Shown: piece by piece, positions 16,635 through 24,702 of the stretch
Numbering within the stretch: position 1 is the stretch's first letter
Layout of the letters: every line of letters starts with the position of its first letter
Assembly (NCBI RefSeq): GCF_000721705.1
Contig: NZ_JOJL01000028.1
Span: 124,001-188,000 of the forward strand
Source of the DNA: Actinoplanes subtropicus
Lineage (GTDB): Bacteria; Actinomycetota; Actinomycetes; Mycobacteriales; Micromonosporaceae
Reading direction: 5' to 3'
DNA length: 64,000 bases
Translations under genes and position numbers: made by a program
The notes under the pieces: model-generated
Databases searched by the model: none
What the model saw: only the letters and a program-made list of their open reading frames with translations
Told to the model about the DNA's origin: nothing

Positions 16635-17471
16635 TCAGCCGTAGCGTTCCTCGTGGCTCTGCCGTGGGCCGCAGACCGACGCCCGGCTGCACGAGCAGCG
16701 CGACCCGTCGGCGTCCATCCGGACGACGACCTCATCGCGGGGGACGCTGTGCGCGACCACCCGGCCGTCGCCCTCCGGGGTGGTCACCCGCGTGCCGATG
16801 GCCGGGGCCGCCGCCTGGAACTTCTGGTACAGCGGATGTTCGTACTTGAGGCAGCACATGAGGCGGCCGCAGGCGCCCGAGATGCGTAGCGGGTTGAGCG
16901 GCAGGTCCTGGTCTTTGGCCATCCGGATGGTGACCGGCTCGAAGTCGGTGAGGAACGTGGCGCAGCACAGGTCACGCCCGCACGAGCCGATGCCGCCCTG
17001 CACCCGGGCCGAGTCACGGGCCGAGAGCTGGCGCAGCTCGACGCGGCAGTGCAGGGTCGCCCCGAGGTCGCGGACGAGGGAGCGGAAATCGACCCGGTGC
17101 GGCGCGGTGAAGTAGATCGTCGTCCGGGGGCCGCCAGAGCCGCCCTGGTCCAGCACGTGATCGACGGCGACCACCTTCATCGGCAGGTCGTGCGCCTTGA
17201 TCAGCTTTTTCGCGGCGACCTTGGCCTCGGCCTTGCGCTTGCGCAGCACCTCGTCGCGGCGCAGGTCGTCCTCCTCGGCCACCCCGGCGACCCGGGGGAA
17301 ACCGGAGGTGTCCTCATCCACCCACTGCGCCGCCCAGACGCACTCTGCCACCTCGGGCCCGTCGTCGGTCGGCACGAGCACCCGGTCGCCGACCTGGGGC
17401 GAGAACTCGCCCGGATCGAGGTAGTAGAGGCGGCCGTACCGGTTGAAGCTGACCGCGCACAGCATGCCCAT
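16635..17471 (-). CDS. PSP1/RicT-family regulatory iron-sulfur protein
   Basis: 278 residues, start set at the ATG 17471 (MGMLCAVSF) since the longer frame has no homologous sequence. The PSP1 C-terminal domain covers about 90-180. Paired cysteines in CGRDLCC and CGRLMCC are the positions that bind Fe-S clusters in Bacillus RicT (YaaT), which with RicA/RicF affects RNA processing and development. The C-terminus adds a CSC motif. In actinobacteria the gene usually neighbours holB; here about 3.3 kb separate them. Confidence 0.88.
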   Translation of the reverse strand: MGMLCAVSFNRYGRLYYLDPGEFSPQVGDRVLVPTDDGPEVAECVWAAQWVDEDTSGFPRVAGVAEEDDLRRDEVLRKRKAEAKVAAKKLIKAHDLPMKVVAVDHVLDQGGSGGPRTTIYFTAPHRVDFRSLVRDLGATLHCRVELRQLSARDSARVQGGIGSCGRDLCCATFLTDFEPVTIRMAKDQDLPLNPLRISGACGRLMCCLKYEHPLYQKFQAAAPAIGTRVTTPEGDGRVVAHSVPRDEVVVRMDADGSRCSCSRASVCGPRQSHEERYG

Positions 17472-17629
17472 GGCCAACACACTACGACGGCGATCCAGCC
17501 GTACCAAATGCCGGTTTTGGACTACCCGCCGGGGTTGTCGTATAGACGCGACGCAACCGCCCAGATCGACCGTCGTTGGCCAGACCCGTAGAGGACATCC
17601 CATCGCGGAACACTTCGGGAGGGAACCGC

Positions 17630-19192
17630 ATGAAGCCCGCCAGATCGCTCGTCGTCGGTGTCGTAGCACTCGGGTTCGCCGGGCCGGTCGTCGCGCCGCC
17701 GCCGGCCTACGCCGCGCCCGCGCCCTGCGAACGAGCCGAGGCGTACGCGGCCCAGGCCGGCGCCGAACTGCTCCGGATCGACCGGCTCGAGGTGCGCGGC
17801 GGCGGCGGGGAACACCCGGTGACCAAAGATGAGACGCCGGGCGACAGGGGCGCCGGCAATCTCGATCCAGCCGCCGACGGCAACGACAGCGACACCCTCA
17901 GCGAGGGCATCGGCATGCTCGGCCAGGCGATCGTCGGCTCGGTCCTGAGGGACGACAACGGAGGCGAGGGCGTACGGGACGACAACGGAAGCCAGGACGT
18001 ACTGGACGACGACAACGGAGGCCAGGGCGGCGGCAGCGTTGTCCAAGGCGACCTGAAGACCGTACGGCTGACCGGCGTCGGGCTCGGGGAGGCCCGCACC
18101 GCCATGGTCGCCACCGCGCAGGTCAAGTCGGCCGCGGTCGCCCGCATCCTGGATGCCCAAGCCGACGGCGAGTCCGGCTGGACCGAGCCGCTGCTCCAGC
18201 AGGCCCCGCCGACCCACGCCCAGGCGGCGACCCGCGCCACCGACGCCGGCCGGGCCGGGCCGCTGAAGCTCGGCGCGGGCACCCTGAGCGGTCACGCACA
18301 GTGGGACCCCGCGATGGCCTGCGGCGAGGCCGAGGGCGAGACCACCAACGCGCAATCCGCGATCCGCAGCGTGAATCTCCTGGGCGGCGCGGGGGCGGCG
18401 CTGATCCGCGTACCGCAAAAGGCAGCCGGAGTGAGCACGACGGCGCTGGAGGGAACCGGCGCGAGTGCCCGCACGGTGGCCTCGGCCACCGTGACGGGCG
18501 GCGGCTTCGACCTGGCTGGTGGACGCGTGCACGTACGCATGCTGACGACGCCCTCGCTGACCGCGACCATGTCGAGCGGCGGCGGCGAGGTTCGGTACCG
18601 GCCCGCACAGATCGAGGTCTCCGGCGACGGCATCGCCACCAAGCGCCTGGACACGGCCGGCCAGTCGGTCGACGTCACGCTCGACGACGACGCACGCGAG
18701 GCGGGCGTGCTCGACGCGGCCGGCCTCGGCGACCTGCGCCCGGCGAGCCGGCCGCTGCCGCTGCCGCAAGTCCCCGGCCTGCCCACGGTGAGCGCGCCGA
18801 GCCCGGTCGCCGAATCGGCACCGGCCGGCGACCGGATGCGGCTGCACCTCACGCTCGGCGGGGTCCGGCAGGCCGAGAAGGGGCGCGCCATCGCGGCCCG
18901 GGCCGCCGCCATCGACGTGTCGCTCACCCAGGGCGAGCTGACCGAGGGACGCGGCAAGGACGGGTACGGCGGCCGGTCGTCCGCGGTCGCGCTGGACTTC
19001 GCCGTCGGCCTGATGGAGGCAGCGGCCGTGGCGCCCGAGCGGATGACGCCCGTCGACACCTCCGGGACCGGCGGCGGCCTCCCGATCACCGGGCCCGGGG
19101 TGGCCGGGCTGGCGCTGGCCGGCGTCGCCATGCTGCTGACCGGGGTGGGCACGGTGCTGCTCGGCGTGCGTCGCCGGCGATCCGCCCGGTAA
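17630..19192 (+). CDS. LPXTG cell-wall-anchored surface protein
   Basis: 520 residues from ATG 17630 (CGGGAGGG upstream). Signal peptide ends near AYAAPAP (about residue 27). The body is Ala/Gly/Asp-rich, with a repetitive acidic stretch (DDNGG and variants) at about residues 105-135. Near the C-terminus come the sortase motif LPITG (about 484-488), a hydrophobic helix and the positively charged tail RRRRSAR, so a sortase should attach it to peptidoglycan. No enzymatic domain recognised. No sortase gene is in the window. Confidence 0.85.
   Translation: MKPARSLVVGVVALGFAGPVVAPPPAYAAPAPCERAEAYAAQAGAELLRIDRLEVRGGGGEHPVTKDETPGDRGAGNLDPAADGNDSDTLSEGIGMLGQAIVGSVLRDDNGGEGVRDDNGSQDVLDDDNGGQGGGSVVQGDLKTVRLTGVGLGEARTAMVATAQVKSAAVARILDAQADGESGWTEPLLQQAPPTHAQAATRATDAGRAGPLKLGAGTLSGHAQWDPAMACGEAEGETTNAQSAIRSVNLLGGAGAALIRVPQKAAGVSTTALEGTGASARTVASATVTGGGFDLAGGRVHVRMLTTPSLTATMSSGGGEVRYRPAQIEVSGDGIATKRLDTAGQSVDVTLDDDAREAGVLDAAGLGDLRPASRPLPLPQVPGLPTVSAPSPVAESAPAGDRMRLHLTLGGVRQAEKGRAIAARAAAIDVSLTQGELTEGRGKDGYGGRSSAVALDFAVGLMEAAAVAPERMTPVDTSGTGGGLPITGPGVAGLALAGVAMLLTGVGTVLLGVRRRRSAR
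17949..18035 (+). repeat. Degenerate minisatellite inside the LPXTG gene
   Basis: Three imperfect copies of a unit built on GACGACAACGGAGGC, encoding Asp-Asp-Asn-Gly-Gly/Ser-Glu/Gln repeats. Copy number could vary by slippage while keeping the frame. Confidence 0.6.
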
Positions 19193-19411
19193 GCGGGGAC
19201 ATCACCATCAGCCAGATGGACATCTATCTATCCCCTGAAGGTTGTCGCCCGGTCGACGGTCGTGCCGTCCTGCTCCGCCGAGCGTCCCGAACCCGGCCGG
19301 AGCCGACGACAAAACTCGATGGATGGCGTTGAGTATTCGTTACCTGCGGGGGGTGCAGGAGGACGCGGCGTCGCAGTCGGACCAGTTCCGACGGCGGCGC
19401 CGCGCCCGCGT

Positions 19412-20005
19412 CTACATCGGAATCGCGGCGGCCAGCTCGGCCGAGCCCTGCAGCAGGTCATCGGCCTCGGCGTAGCTGTCGGCGATCGTCCGGAGCACCC
19501 GGGCGGCCACCGCGGCGGCGGCCAGCGGATCATCCTCCGCCTTCAGCGCGATCGCCTCCTCCGAGGCGAGCGCACCGGCCAGCGCGAGCGCCAGCTCGGC
19601 CCGGGCGCGGCCCATCCAGTCGATCAGCGCCTCGGCGAGGTCGGCCGACGCCTCGAGGCGCTCGTCGAGGCTCTCCCCGTCGCCGCTCAGCCGATCGGCC
19701 ACCCGCGCGCGGAGCTCCCCGTAGGCCTCCGCCGCCTCGCCGGCCCACCCGCCGGGCGGCGGCAGCTCCTGCGCCACCTCGGCGCAGGCCCGGGCGTCGG
19801 CGCGCAGCAGAACCACCGCGTCGTCGAACTCCGCCGGCCGCAGCGACGCCACCGCACGGGTGGCATCGCCCGGCAGCAGCCGTACGCGTCGGAGCTGCCG
19901 CCACACCTCGTGGCCGGCCGGCGCACCCTGCTGGCCCAGCGCCGCGTCGACCTGCGCGAGCAGCGGCGCCGCCACCCCGAGCACCTCGTCGAGACGATCC
20001 CTCAC
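19412..20005 (-). CDS. WXG100-like helical protein
   Basis: 197 residues, GTG start overlapping the previous gene's stop by 4 bp. Almost entirely predicted helical. The GWAGEAAEAYGEL segment near residue 85 carries a W-x-G turn as in WXG100/ESX proteins. Third gene of a three-gene set with an EspC-like and a YbaB-like protein, an arrangement linked with type VII secretion substrates and chaperones in actinobacteria. No secretion machinery genes are in the window, so function is inference. Confidence 0.6.
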   Translation of the reverse strand: MRDRLDEVLGVAAPLLAQVDAALGQQGAPAGHEVWRQLRRVRLLPGDATRAVASLRPAEFDDAVVLLRADARACAEVAQELPPPGGWAGEAAEAYGELRARVADRLSGDGESLDERLEASADLAEALIDWMGRARAELALALAGALASEEAIALKAEDDPLAAAAVAARVLRTIADSYAEADDLLQGSAELAAAIPM

Positions 20006-20298
20006 CGCTCGCGCTCCAGCCGGCGCCGAACCGTCTCATCGGTCGCCGCATAGTCGCGCGCCACCGCGCGGACCGCGCCCGCCGCCTCGGCCAGCCGACC
20101 GGCGAGATCGGCCGCCTCGCGCCCACGCGCCTCGAGCACGGCGGCCCAGCGGGCATGCAGCGCCCGCCCGAGCCGCCCGGGCACGCCGGCGTCGTCGGCA
20201 CCGAACGCCGACGCCGCGACGGTCAGCGCCGGCAACCGCCGATCGACCGTGGCCAGCGTGTCGGCCGCCCGATCGAGCCGGTCGGCGAGGTGTTCCAT
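20002..20298 (-). CDS. EspC/WXG-like small helical protein
   Basis: 98 residues, about the size of WXG100 proteins. Two long helices are separated near residue 45 by GRLGRALHARW. The first helix begins with LADRLDRAADTLATV. It starts 1 bp after the stop of the YbaB-like gene and overlaps the next, so all three are one operon. Resembles type VII-associated EspC-family proteins by size and pattern; no motif is decisive. Confidence 0.6.
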   Translation of the reverse strand: MEHLADRLDRAADTLATVDRRLPALTVAASAFGADDAGVPGRLGRALHARWAAVLEARGREAADLAGRLAEAAGAVRAVARDYAATDETVRRRLERER

Positions 20299-20299
20299 C

Positions 20300-20617
20300 T
20301 CAGTCCTCTTTCAGCTTTCCGAAGATCTCACCGTGCAGCTTGGCCCGCGCCCAGCGGGCCGCCTCGGCCGCGCTGGTCACGACGGCCTTGATCTCGCGCG
20401 CGAACTCGGCCGCGCTGCGCTGGTGCAACGAGCCGGAGATGCGCACGTCGGTGATCTCACCGGCCGCCGTCACCACCACCTCGATGGTGTCGTCCGGCGA
20501 GTGCACCGACACGGAATGCGACGCGACCACCATGTCGAACTCGGCACGCAACTGATCAAGTCGGCGGTAGCGATCGATGGCCTCATCGATCCAACCCTCG
20601 TCGATCTCGCGCGCCAT
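20300..20617 (-). CDS. YbaB/EbfC-like protein
   Basis: 105 residues. Central strands EVVVTAAGEITDVRIS and a terminal helix match the YbaB/EbfC nucleoid-associated fold, also used by ESX-associated small proteins in actinobacteria. First gene of the trio. The 142-bp gap to holB contains its promoter and one DnaA-box-like site. DNA binding is family knowledge, not shown here. Confidence 0.7.
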   Translation of the reverse strand: MAREIDEGWIDEAIDRYRRLDQLRAEFDMVVASHSVSVHSPDDTIEVVVTAAGEITDVRISGSLHQRSAAEFAREIKAVVTSAAEAARWARAKLHGEIFGKLKED

Positions 20618-20712
20618 CCCCCAGTCTCCTCACCGCGCGTAAGCGCCCCGTCGCGATCCGGGACCAGACCGTACCCGACGGCGTGACCCTTCCGCTACAG
20701 CGAGTTGTCCTC

Positions 20713-20721
20713 TGTGGATAA
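20713..20721 (-). promoter_or_regulatory. DnaA-box-like site upstream of holB
   Basis: TGTGGATAA on the plus strand is the exact complement of the TTATCCACA box. A single site between the YbaB-like gene and holB. Confidence 0.35.
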
Positions 20722-20759
20722 GTGCCAAGTTGTCGGACCCGGGCAATACCATCGGTGCC

Positions 20760-21953
20760 GTGACTGACGTCTTCGCTGACCTGGTGGGCCAGGCCGAGCC
20801 GGTCGAGACGCTGCGCCGGGCCGCCGCGGCCGCCGCCCGGGTCGTGGCCGGTGAGCAGGTCGCCGCCGGCGCGATGACGCACGCTTGGATCTTCACGGGC
20901 CCGCCCGGCTCCGGCCGCTCGGTGGCCGCCCGCGCCTTCGCGGCCGCCCTGGAGTGCGAGCGCGACGGTGTCGGTTGCGGCGAGTGCCACGGCTGCCACA
21001 CCGCGCTGGGCGGCACCCATGCCGACGTGCGGTTCGTCGTCCCCGAGGGCCTGTCCATCGGCGTCAACGAGATGCGGGCGCTGGTGCTGCGGGCGGCCAG
21101 TGCCCCGTCCGGCGGCCGCTGGCAGGTGGTCGTGATCGAGGATGCCGACCGGCTCACCGAGCAGGCCGGCAATGCCCTGCTCAAGGCGATCGAGGAGCCA
21201 CCACCCCGTACGGTGTTCCTGCTCTGCGCCCCGTCCACCCACCCGGACGACATCTCGGTGACGATCCGCTCGCGCTGCCGCGTGATCACTCTGCGCCAGC
21301 CACCGGCCGACGCCGTGGCCGAGGTCCTGGCGCGGCGGGACGGCGTCGCCCCCGAGGTGGCCGCGTGGGCCGCCGCCGCCGCGCAGGGGCACGTCGGCCG
21401 GGCGAAACGGCTGGCCAAGGACACGGAGGCCCGCAGCCGGCGGGAGGCGGTGCTGGCCGTGCCGCGCCGGCTCACCGGCGTGGGGGCCTGCTTCGACGCC
21501 GCCGCCGCGCTGATCAAGTCGGCCGAGGCCGAGGCCGCCGAGGCGGTCGCCGAGGCCGACGCCGGCGAGCGGGCCGCCCTCGAGCGGGCCCTGGGCGCCG
21601 GCGGCACCGGCCGGGGCGCCGCCGGCGCGATGCGCGGGGCCGCCGGCCAGCTGAAAGACCTGGAGAAGAGGCAGCGCTCGCGGGCGACCCGGTCGAAACG
21701 GGATGCGCTGGACAGAGCGCTGGTCGACCTGGCCGGCTTCTACCGCGACGTCCTGATCACCAGCCTGCGCGCGCCGGTCCCGATCGTGCACACCGACGTG
21801 GCCCCGCAGTCCGAGGCGGCGGCCGGCAAGTGGAGCGCGGAAAGCACGCTGCGCCGGCTCGAGGCGGTGCTGGCCTGCCGGGACGCGATCGATCAGAACG
21901 TGAAGCCGGACATCGCCGTCGAGGCGATGATGCTGACCCTATGGCGCGGCTGA
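20760..21953 (+). CDS. holB: DNA polymerase III delta' subunit
   Basis: 397 residues from GTG 20760 (peptide TDVFADLVGQ); a TTG at 20730 is less likely. Clamp-loader AAA+ protein: GPPGSGRSVAARAFA in the P-loop position, a zinc module CGECHGC, DADRLTEQAGNALLK, and the SRC motif (RSRC) that provides the arginine finger to a neighbouring subunit. Acts in the clamp-loader complex that places the beta clamp on DNA. C-terminal collar domain is present, so the gene is complete. Confidence 0.93.
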   Translation: MTDVFADLVGQAEPVETLRRAAAAAARVVAGEQVAAGAMTHAWIFTGPPGSGRSVAARAFAAALECERDGVGCGECHGCHTALGGTHADVRFVVPEGLSIGVNEMRALVLRAASAPSGGRWQVVVIEDADRLTEQAGNALLKAIEEPPPRTVFLLCAPSTHPDDISVTIRSRCRVITLRQPPADAVAEVLARRDGVAPEVAAWAAAAAQGHVGRAKRLAKDTEARSRREAVLAVPRRLTGVGACFDAAAALIKSAEAEAAEAVAEADAGERAALERALGAGGTGRGAAGAMRGAAGQLKDLEKRQRSRATRSKRDALDRALVDLAGFYRDVLITSLRAPVPIVHTDVAPQSEAAAGKWSAESTLRRLEAVLACRDAIDQNVKPDIAVEAMMLTLWRG

Positions 21954-22000
21954 CATCGCATTGATGGCCGACGAAGCCGTCCGGTAGCCTCCTACGCGCC

Positions 22001-22029
22001 TTGACAATGTGGACAACGGTGCCTGACAT
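22001..22029 (+). promoter_or_regulatory. Promoter of the HTH-Ig gene, with an embedded DnaA-box sequence
   Basis: TTGACA (22001-22006), a 17-bp spacer and TGACAT (22024-22029), placing the start of transcription within a few bases of the ATG at 22039. The spacer contains TGTGGACAA (22008-22016), the complement of TTGTCCACA, the preferred Streptomyces-type DnaA box. Confidence 0.5.
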
Positions 22030-22038
22030 GGGGGATTG

Positions 22039-22866
22039 ATGGACGTGCAGCCTGCTGCCATCGAGTCGGAACGGCAGGTCACGGCGGCCGAGCGATTCGC
22101 CGAACAGTTGCGGGGCCTGCGGGCCGCGGTGGGCGATCCGTCGTTCCGGAAGATGGCCGGCCGTTCGGGCCGGATCTCGCACACGACGCTGCACGAAGCG
22201 GCCGCCGGCACCAGGTTTCCGTCCTGGGAGACGACCCGCGAGTTCGTCCGGGCATGCGAAGCGGACGAGGCCGAGTGGCGACTCCGGTGGGAGGACGCCC
22301 AGCGTACGGACGTCCTGGACAAAGTGGACCTGGCGCCAGCAGCCGCCGAGGCACCGGATGCGCCGAGACGGCACTGGTGGCGGTGGATCGCCGCCGCAGC
22401 GGCGGTGGTGGTGACGGCGGTCATCGCGGTCGTGGGTTTCACCACACGTGGCCATGCCCCGGAAAGGTCCGCCGCCGAAGCGCCATCGGCCGAGCCGTCG
22501 GGCCCGTTGACGGCCGGCGACGCGAGCCAGTTCGTCGGCGACGTCACCATCCCGGACGGTACGCGGGTGAAGGTGAACGCCCGCTTCGACAAGGTGTGGG
22601 CGATCAAGAACATCGGTTCCGTCGCCTGGCAGCACCGTTTCCTGGCCCCGGTGCAGCCCGCCACGGACAACAACGGCTGCCGGGTGCCGAGCCGGACGGC
22701 GATCGGTGACACGGCGCCCGGCGAGCAGGTGATGATCAGCGTTCCGGTCACCGCGCCGAGCCGGCCCGGGCGGTGCTGGGTCGGCTTCAAGATGGTCGAC
22801 GAGCAGGGGCGCGTGTACTTTCCGAGCAAGCGCCCGGTCTATTTCCTTGTCAATGTCATCGCCTGA
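22039..22866 (+). CDS. HTH-transmembrane-NBR1/Ig-like domain protein
   Basis: 275 residues from ATG 22039 (a TTG one codon earlier is also possible). Residues about 10-90 are an actinobacterial HTH-like segment (ISHTTLHEAAAGTRFPSW, then WRLRWEDAQ). A transmembrane helix follows at about 113-135 (WIAAAAAVVVTAVIAVVGF). The outside part, about 165-275, is an NBR1-type Ig-like domain: FDKVWAIKNIGSVAW and WVGFKMVDEQGRVYFPS. The layout suggests a membrane regulator that senses something outside. It precedes three secreted wall-active proteins, which it may serve; that link is inference. Confidence 0.8.
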   Translation: MDVQPAAIESERQVTAAERFAEQLRGLRAAVGDPSFRKMAGRSGRISHTTLHEAAAGTRFPSWETTREFVRACEADEAEWRLRWEDAQRTDVLDKVDLAPAAAEAPDAPRRHWWRWIAAAAAVVVTAVIAVVGFTTRGHAPERSAAEAPSAEPSGPLTAGDASQFVGDVTIPDGTRVKVNARFDKVWAIKNIGSVAWQHRFLAPVQPATDNNGCRVPSRTAIGDTAPGEQVMISVPVTAPSRPGRCWVGFKMVDEQGRVYFPSKRPVYFLVNVIA

Positions 22867-23015
22867 GCCTCGCCGGGCGATCTGACAACACCGCATCGAC
22901 CGAGGTCAGCGGCGTCTTACAGTTCTGACAAGTCAACCGGGGTACCGAACAGCAGGTCCCTTCTCGCAAGGTGATGTCCGTTCCGAAATGGACTCACCAA
23001 CGAGGAGGATCGACC

Positions 23016-23870
23016 ATGCGCCGTCCCTGGCTAGCCGCCGGAATCGCCGCGCTCTTCGTGGTCGTCGGCGCACCGGCCCATGCCTGGGCCACGACGCCCG
23101 GCGCCGCGGCACCACAAGCGGCCGCGCGGCCTGTCGTGGACATGGAGGCCACCGTCCTGGCCGCCCAGATCGACCCCCGGCGGCCCGACCACACCCTGAC
23201 CCCGGGCGCGAAGAGCTCCGTCCTGGCCGTCGAGCAGGCTCTCGAGGCCCGTCATCTCCTGGACGCGCAGTGGGTGGACGGCTACTTCGGCACCGAGACC
23301 ATCTCGGCGTACGCCGCCTACCAGCGCTCGCTCGGCTACACCGGCCTGGACGCCACCGGACTGCCCGGCACGACGTCGCTGACCAAGCTCGGGCTGAACC
23401 GCTACACGGTCACCAACACGATCGGCCCCGGCGCGCACGTCCAGCGTGACGGGTACACCGTGGACGCTCGTACGCAGGCGATGCTCACCGCCGCCGAGCA
23501 CCTGCTCGGCTACCAGCTCACGCTCGCACAGGGTTCCTACAACCCCGGGGGCGACCCGACCTCCGCCGGTACGCACGACGGCGGCGGCGTGGTCGACATC
23601 AACGTCGACGGCATGACCGCGGCCAAGCGCACCGCCGCGGCCCGTGCCCTGCGCCAGGTCGGCTTCGCCGCCTGGGTCCGGGATCCGAGCCAGGGCGCCT
23701 GGCCGTGGCACATCCACGCCGCGGCGATCAACGACACCGACCTGTCCAGCCCGGCCCAGCACCAGATCGGCGACTACTACCTCGGCATGAACGGCCTGGC
23801 CAACCAGGGCCCGGACGACGGCCCGAAGGTCCCGATCAACACCTGGGAGCAGTACCAGCGCGCGCACTGA
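23016..23870 (+). CDS. Secreted peptidoglycan hydrolase: PG-binding plus M15-like peptidase
   Basis: 284 residues from ATG 23016 (GAGGAGG at 23002-23008). Signal peptide ends near AWATTPG. Residues about 55-130 resemble a PG_binding_1 repeat (VEQALEARHLL, GYFGTETISAYAAYQRSLGY). Residues about 150-250 have an M15/DD-peptidase-like zinc pattern: GTHDGGGVVDI (His and Asp ligands) and PWHIHA (catalytic/third-ligand histidines). It probably cleaves wall peptide bonds outside the cell. 38 bp separate it from the next gene, so the cluster is likely one transcript. Confidence 0.78.
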   Translation: MRRPWLAAGIAALFVVVGAPAHAWATTPGAAAPQAAARPVVDMEATVLAAQIDPRRPDHTLTPGAKSSVLAVEQALEARHLLDAQWVDGYFGTETISAYAAYQRSLGYTGLDATGLPGTTSLTKLGLNRYTVTNTIGPGAHVQRDGYTVDARTQAMLTAAEHLLGYQLTLAQGSYNPGGDPTSAGTHDGGGVVDINVDGMTAAKRTAAARALRQVGFAAWVRDPSQGAWPWHIHAAAINDTDLSSPAQHQIGDYYLGMNGLANQGPDDGPKVPINTWEQYQRAH

Positions 23871-23908
23871 CCACCGATCACCCCTCACCAAGAGAACGAA
23901 GAGGACAC

Positions 23909-24694
23909 ATGTTGCATCTCCGCAAGGGCCTGGCCGTGGCCGGCATCGCCCTGGCCATGACCACCTCGATCCTGAGCGCCTCCTCGCCGGCGTCCGCCGC
24001 CGGCCGCGACGGGACCTGCGACAGCGGCGAGTTCTGCTACTACTACAACAGCAACGAGGCCGGCTCGGTCTCCGACTTCACCGAGTCCGTCGACGACTAC
24101 GGCACCACCCAGCCGACCTGCTACGACTTCAAGGGCGCCGGTGCCGGCAAGGGCCTCTGCGTCAAGAACAACGCCGCGTCGGTGTGGAACCGGACGAGCA
24201 AGACCGTCACCGTCTACTTCAACAGCGACTTCGGCGGGGCGACCCAGTCCTTCGCCGCCGGCGCCAAGGGCAACCTCAACGCCACCCTGAAGAACAACAA
24301 CGCCTCCCACAAGATCGGCAGCACCGACGGCGGCTCCTTCCCGGCCGACCCGCGAGCGTCCTCGGCCATCGCGTGGGCCAAGGCTCGGCTCGGCCACACG
24401 GACTGGAACGGCCAGTGCGAGGCATTTGTCGAGGGGGCGTTCGGCACCCAGTACAAGTTCGGTTCGGCCACCAAGCACTACGAGTGGCAGAAGGCCAACG
24501 GGCGCATCCACACCGGCTCGGTGCCGCCCGCCGGAGCGGCGGTGTTCTTCACGTCCACCACGGCGGACGGCCACGTCATGCTCTCCATCGGCGGCAACAG
24601 CGCGATCAGCACCGGACCTTCGGTCTACCAGACCAGCACGTTCCGGCAGCGGTCGGACTACCTGGGCTGGGCGTACGTCCCGAGCAGCTGGTGA
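23909..24694 (+). CDS. Secreted I36-type domain fused to NlpC/CHAP-like amidase
   Basis: 261 residues from ATG 23909. Signal peptide 1 to about 30 (SPASA-AG). Residues 32-135 form a Cys-containing domain of the peptidase-inhibitor I36/gamma-crystallin-like kind (CDSGEFCYYYNSNEAGS, then VYFNSDFGG). Residues about 150-261 look like a cysteine amidase: GQCEAFVEGAFG carries the candidate nucleophile and GHVMLSIGG the histidine. Likely cleaves or binds peptidoglycan. The first 105 mature residues are about 90% identical to those of the next gene, but the C-terminal domains are unrelated. Confidence 0.75.
   Translation: MLHLRKGLAVAGIALAMTTSILSASSPASAAGRDGTCDSGEFCYYYNSNEAGSVSDFTESVDDYGTTQPTCYDFKGAGAGKGLCVKNNAASVWNRTSKTVTVYFNSDFGGATQSFAAGAKGNLNATLKNNNASHKIGSTDGGSFPADPRASSAIAWAKARLGHTDWNGQCEAFVEGAFGTQYKFGSATKHYEWQKANGRIHTGSVPPAGAAVFFTSTTADGHVMLSIGGNSAISTGPSVYQTSTFRQRSDYLGWAYVPSSW
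23997..24312 (+). repeat. Direct repeat copy 1 (I36-like domain)
   Basis: About 315 bp, nearly identical to 24782-25097 (offset 785 bp). The shared protein segment starts at AGRDGTCDSG and ends at KNNNASH. Confidence 0.85.
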
Positions 24695-24702
24695 GCGGCG
24701 CG

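Noticed and set aside
22867..23015. c-di-AMP (ydaO) riboswitch before the secreted hydrolase gene
   Set aside because: These elements often precede wall hydrolases, but the conserved motifs and the length of about 150-200 nt are not there.
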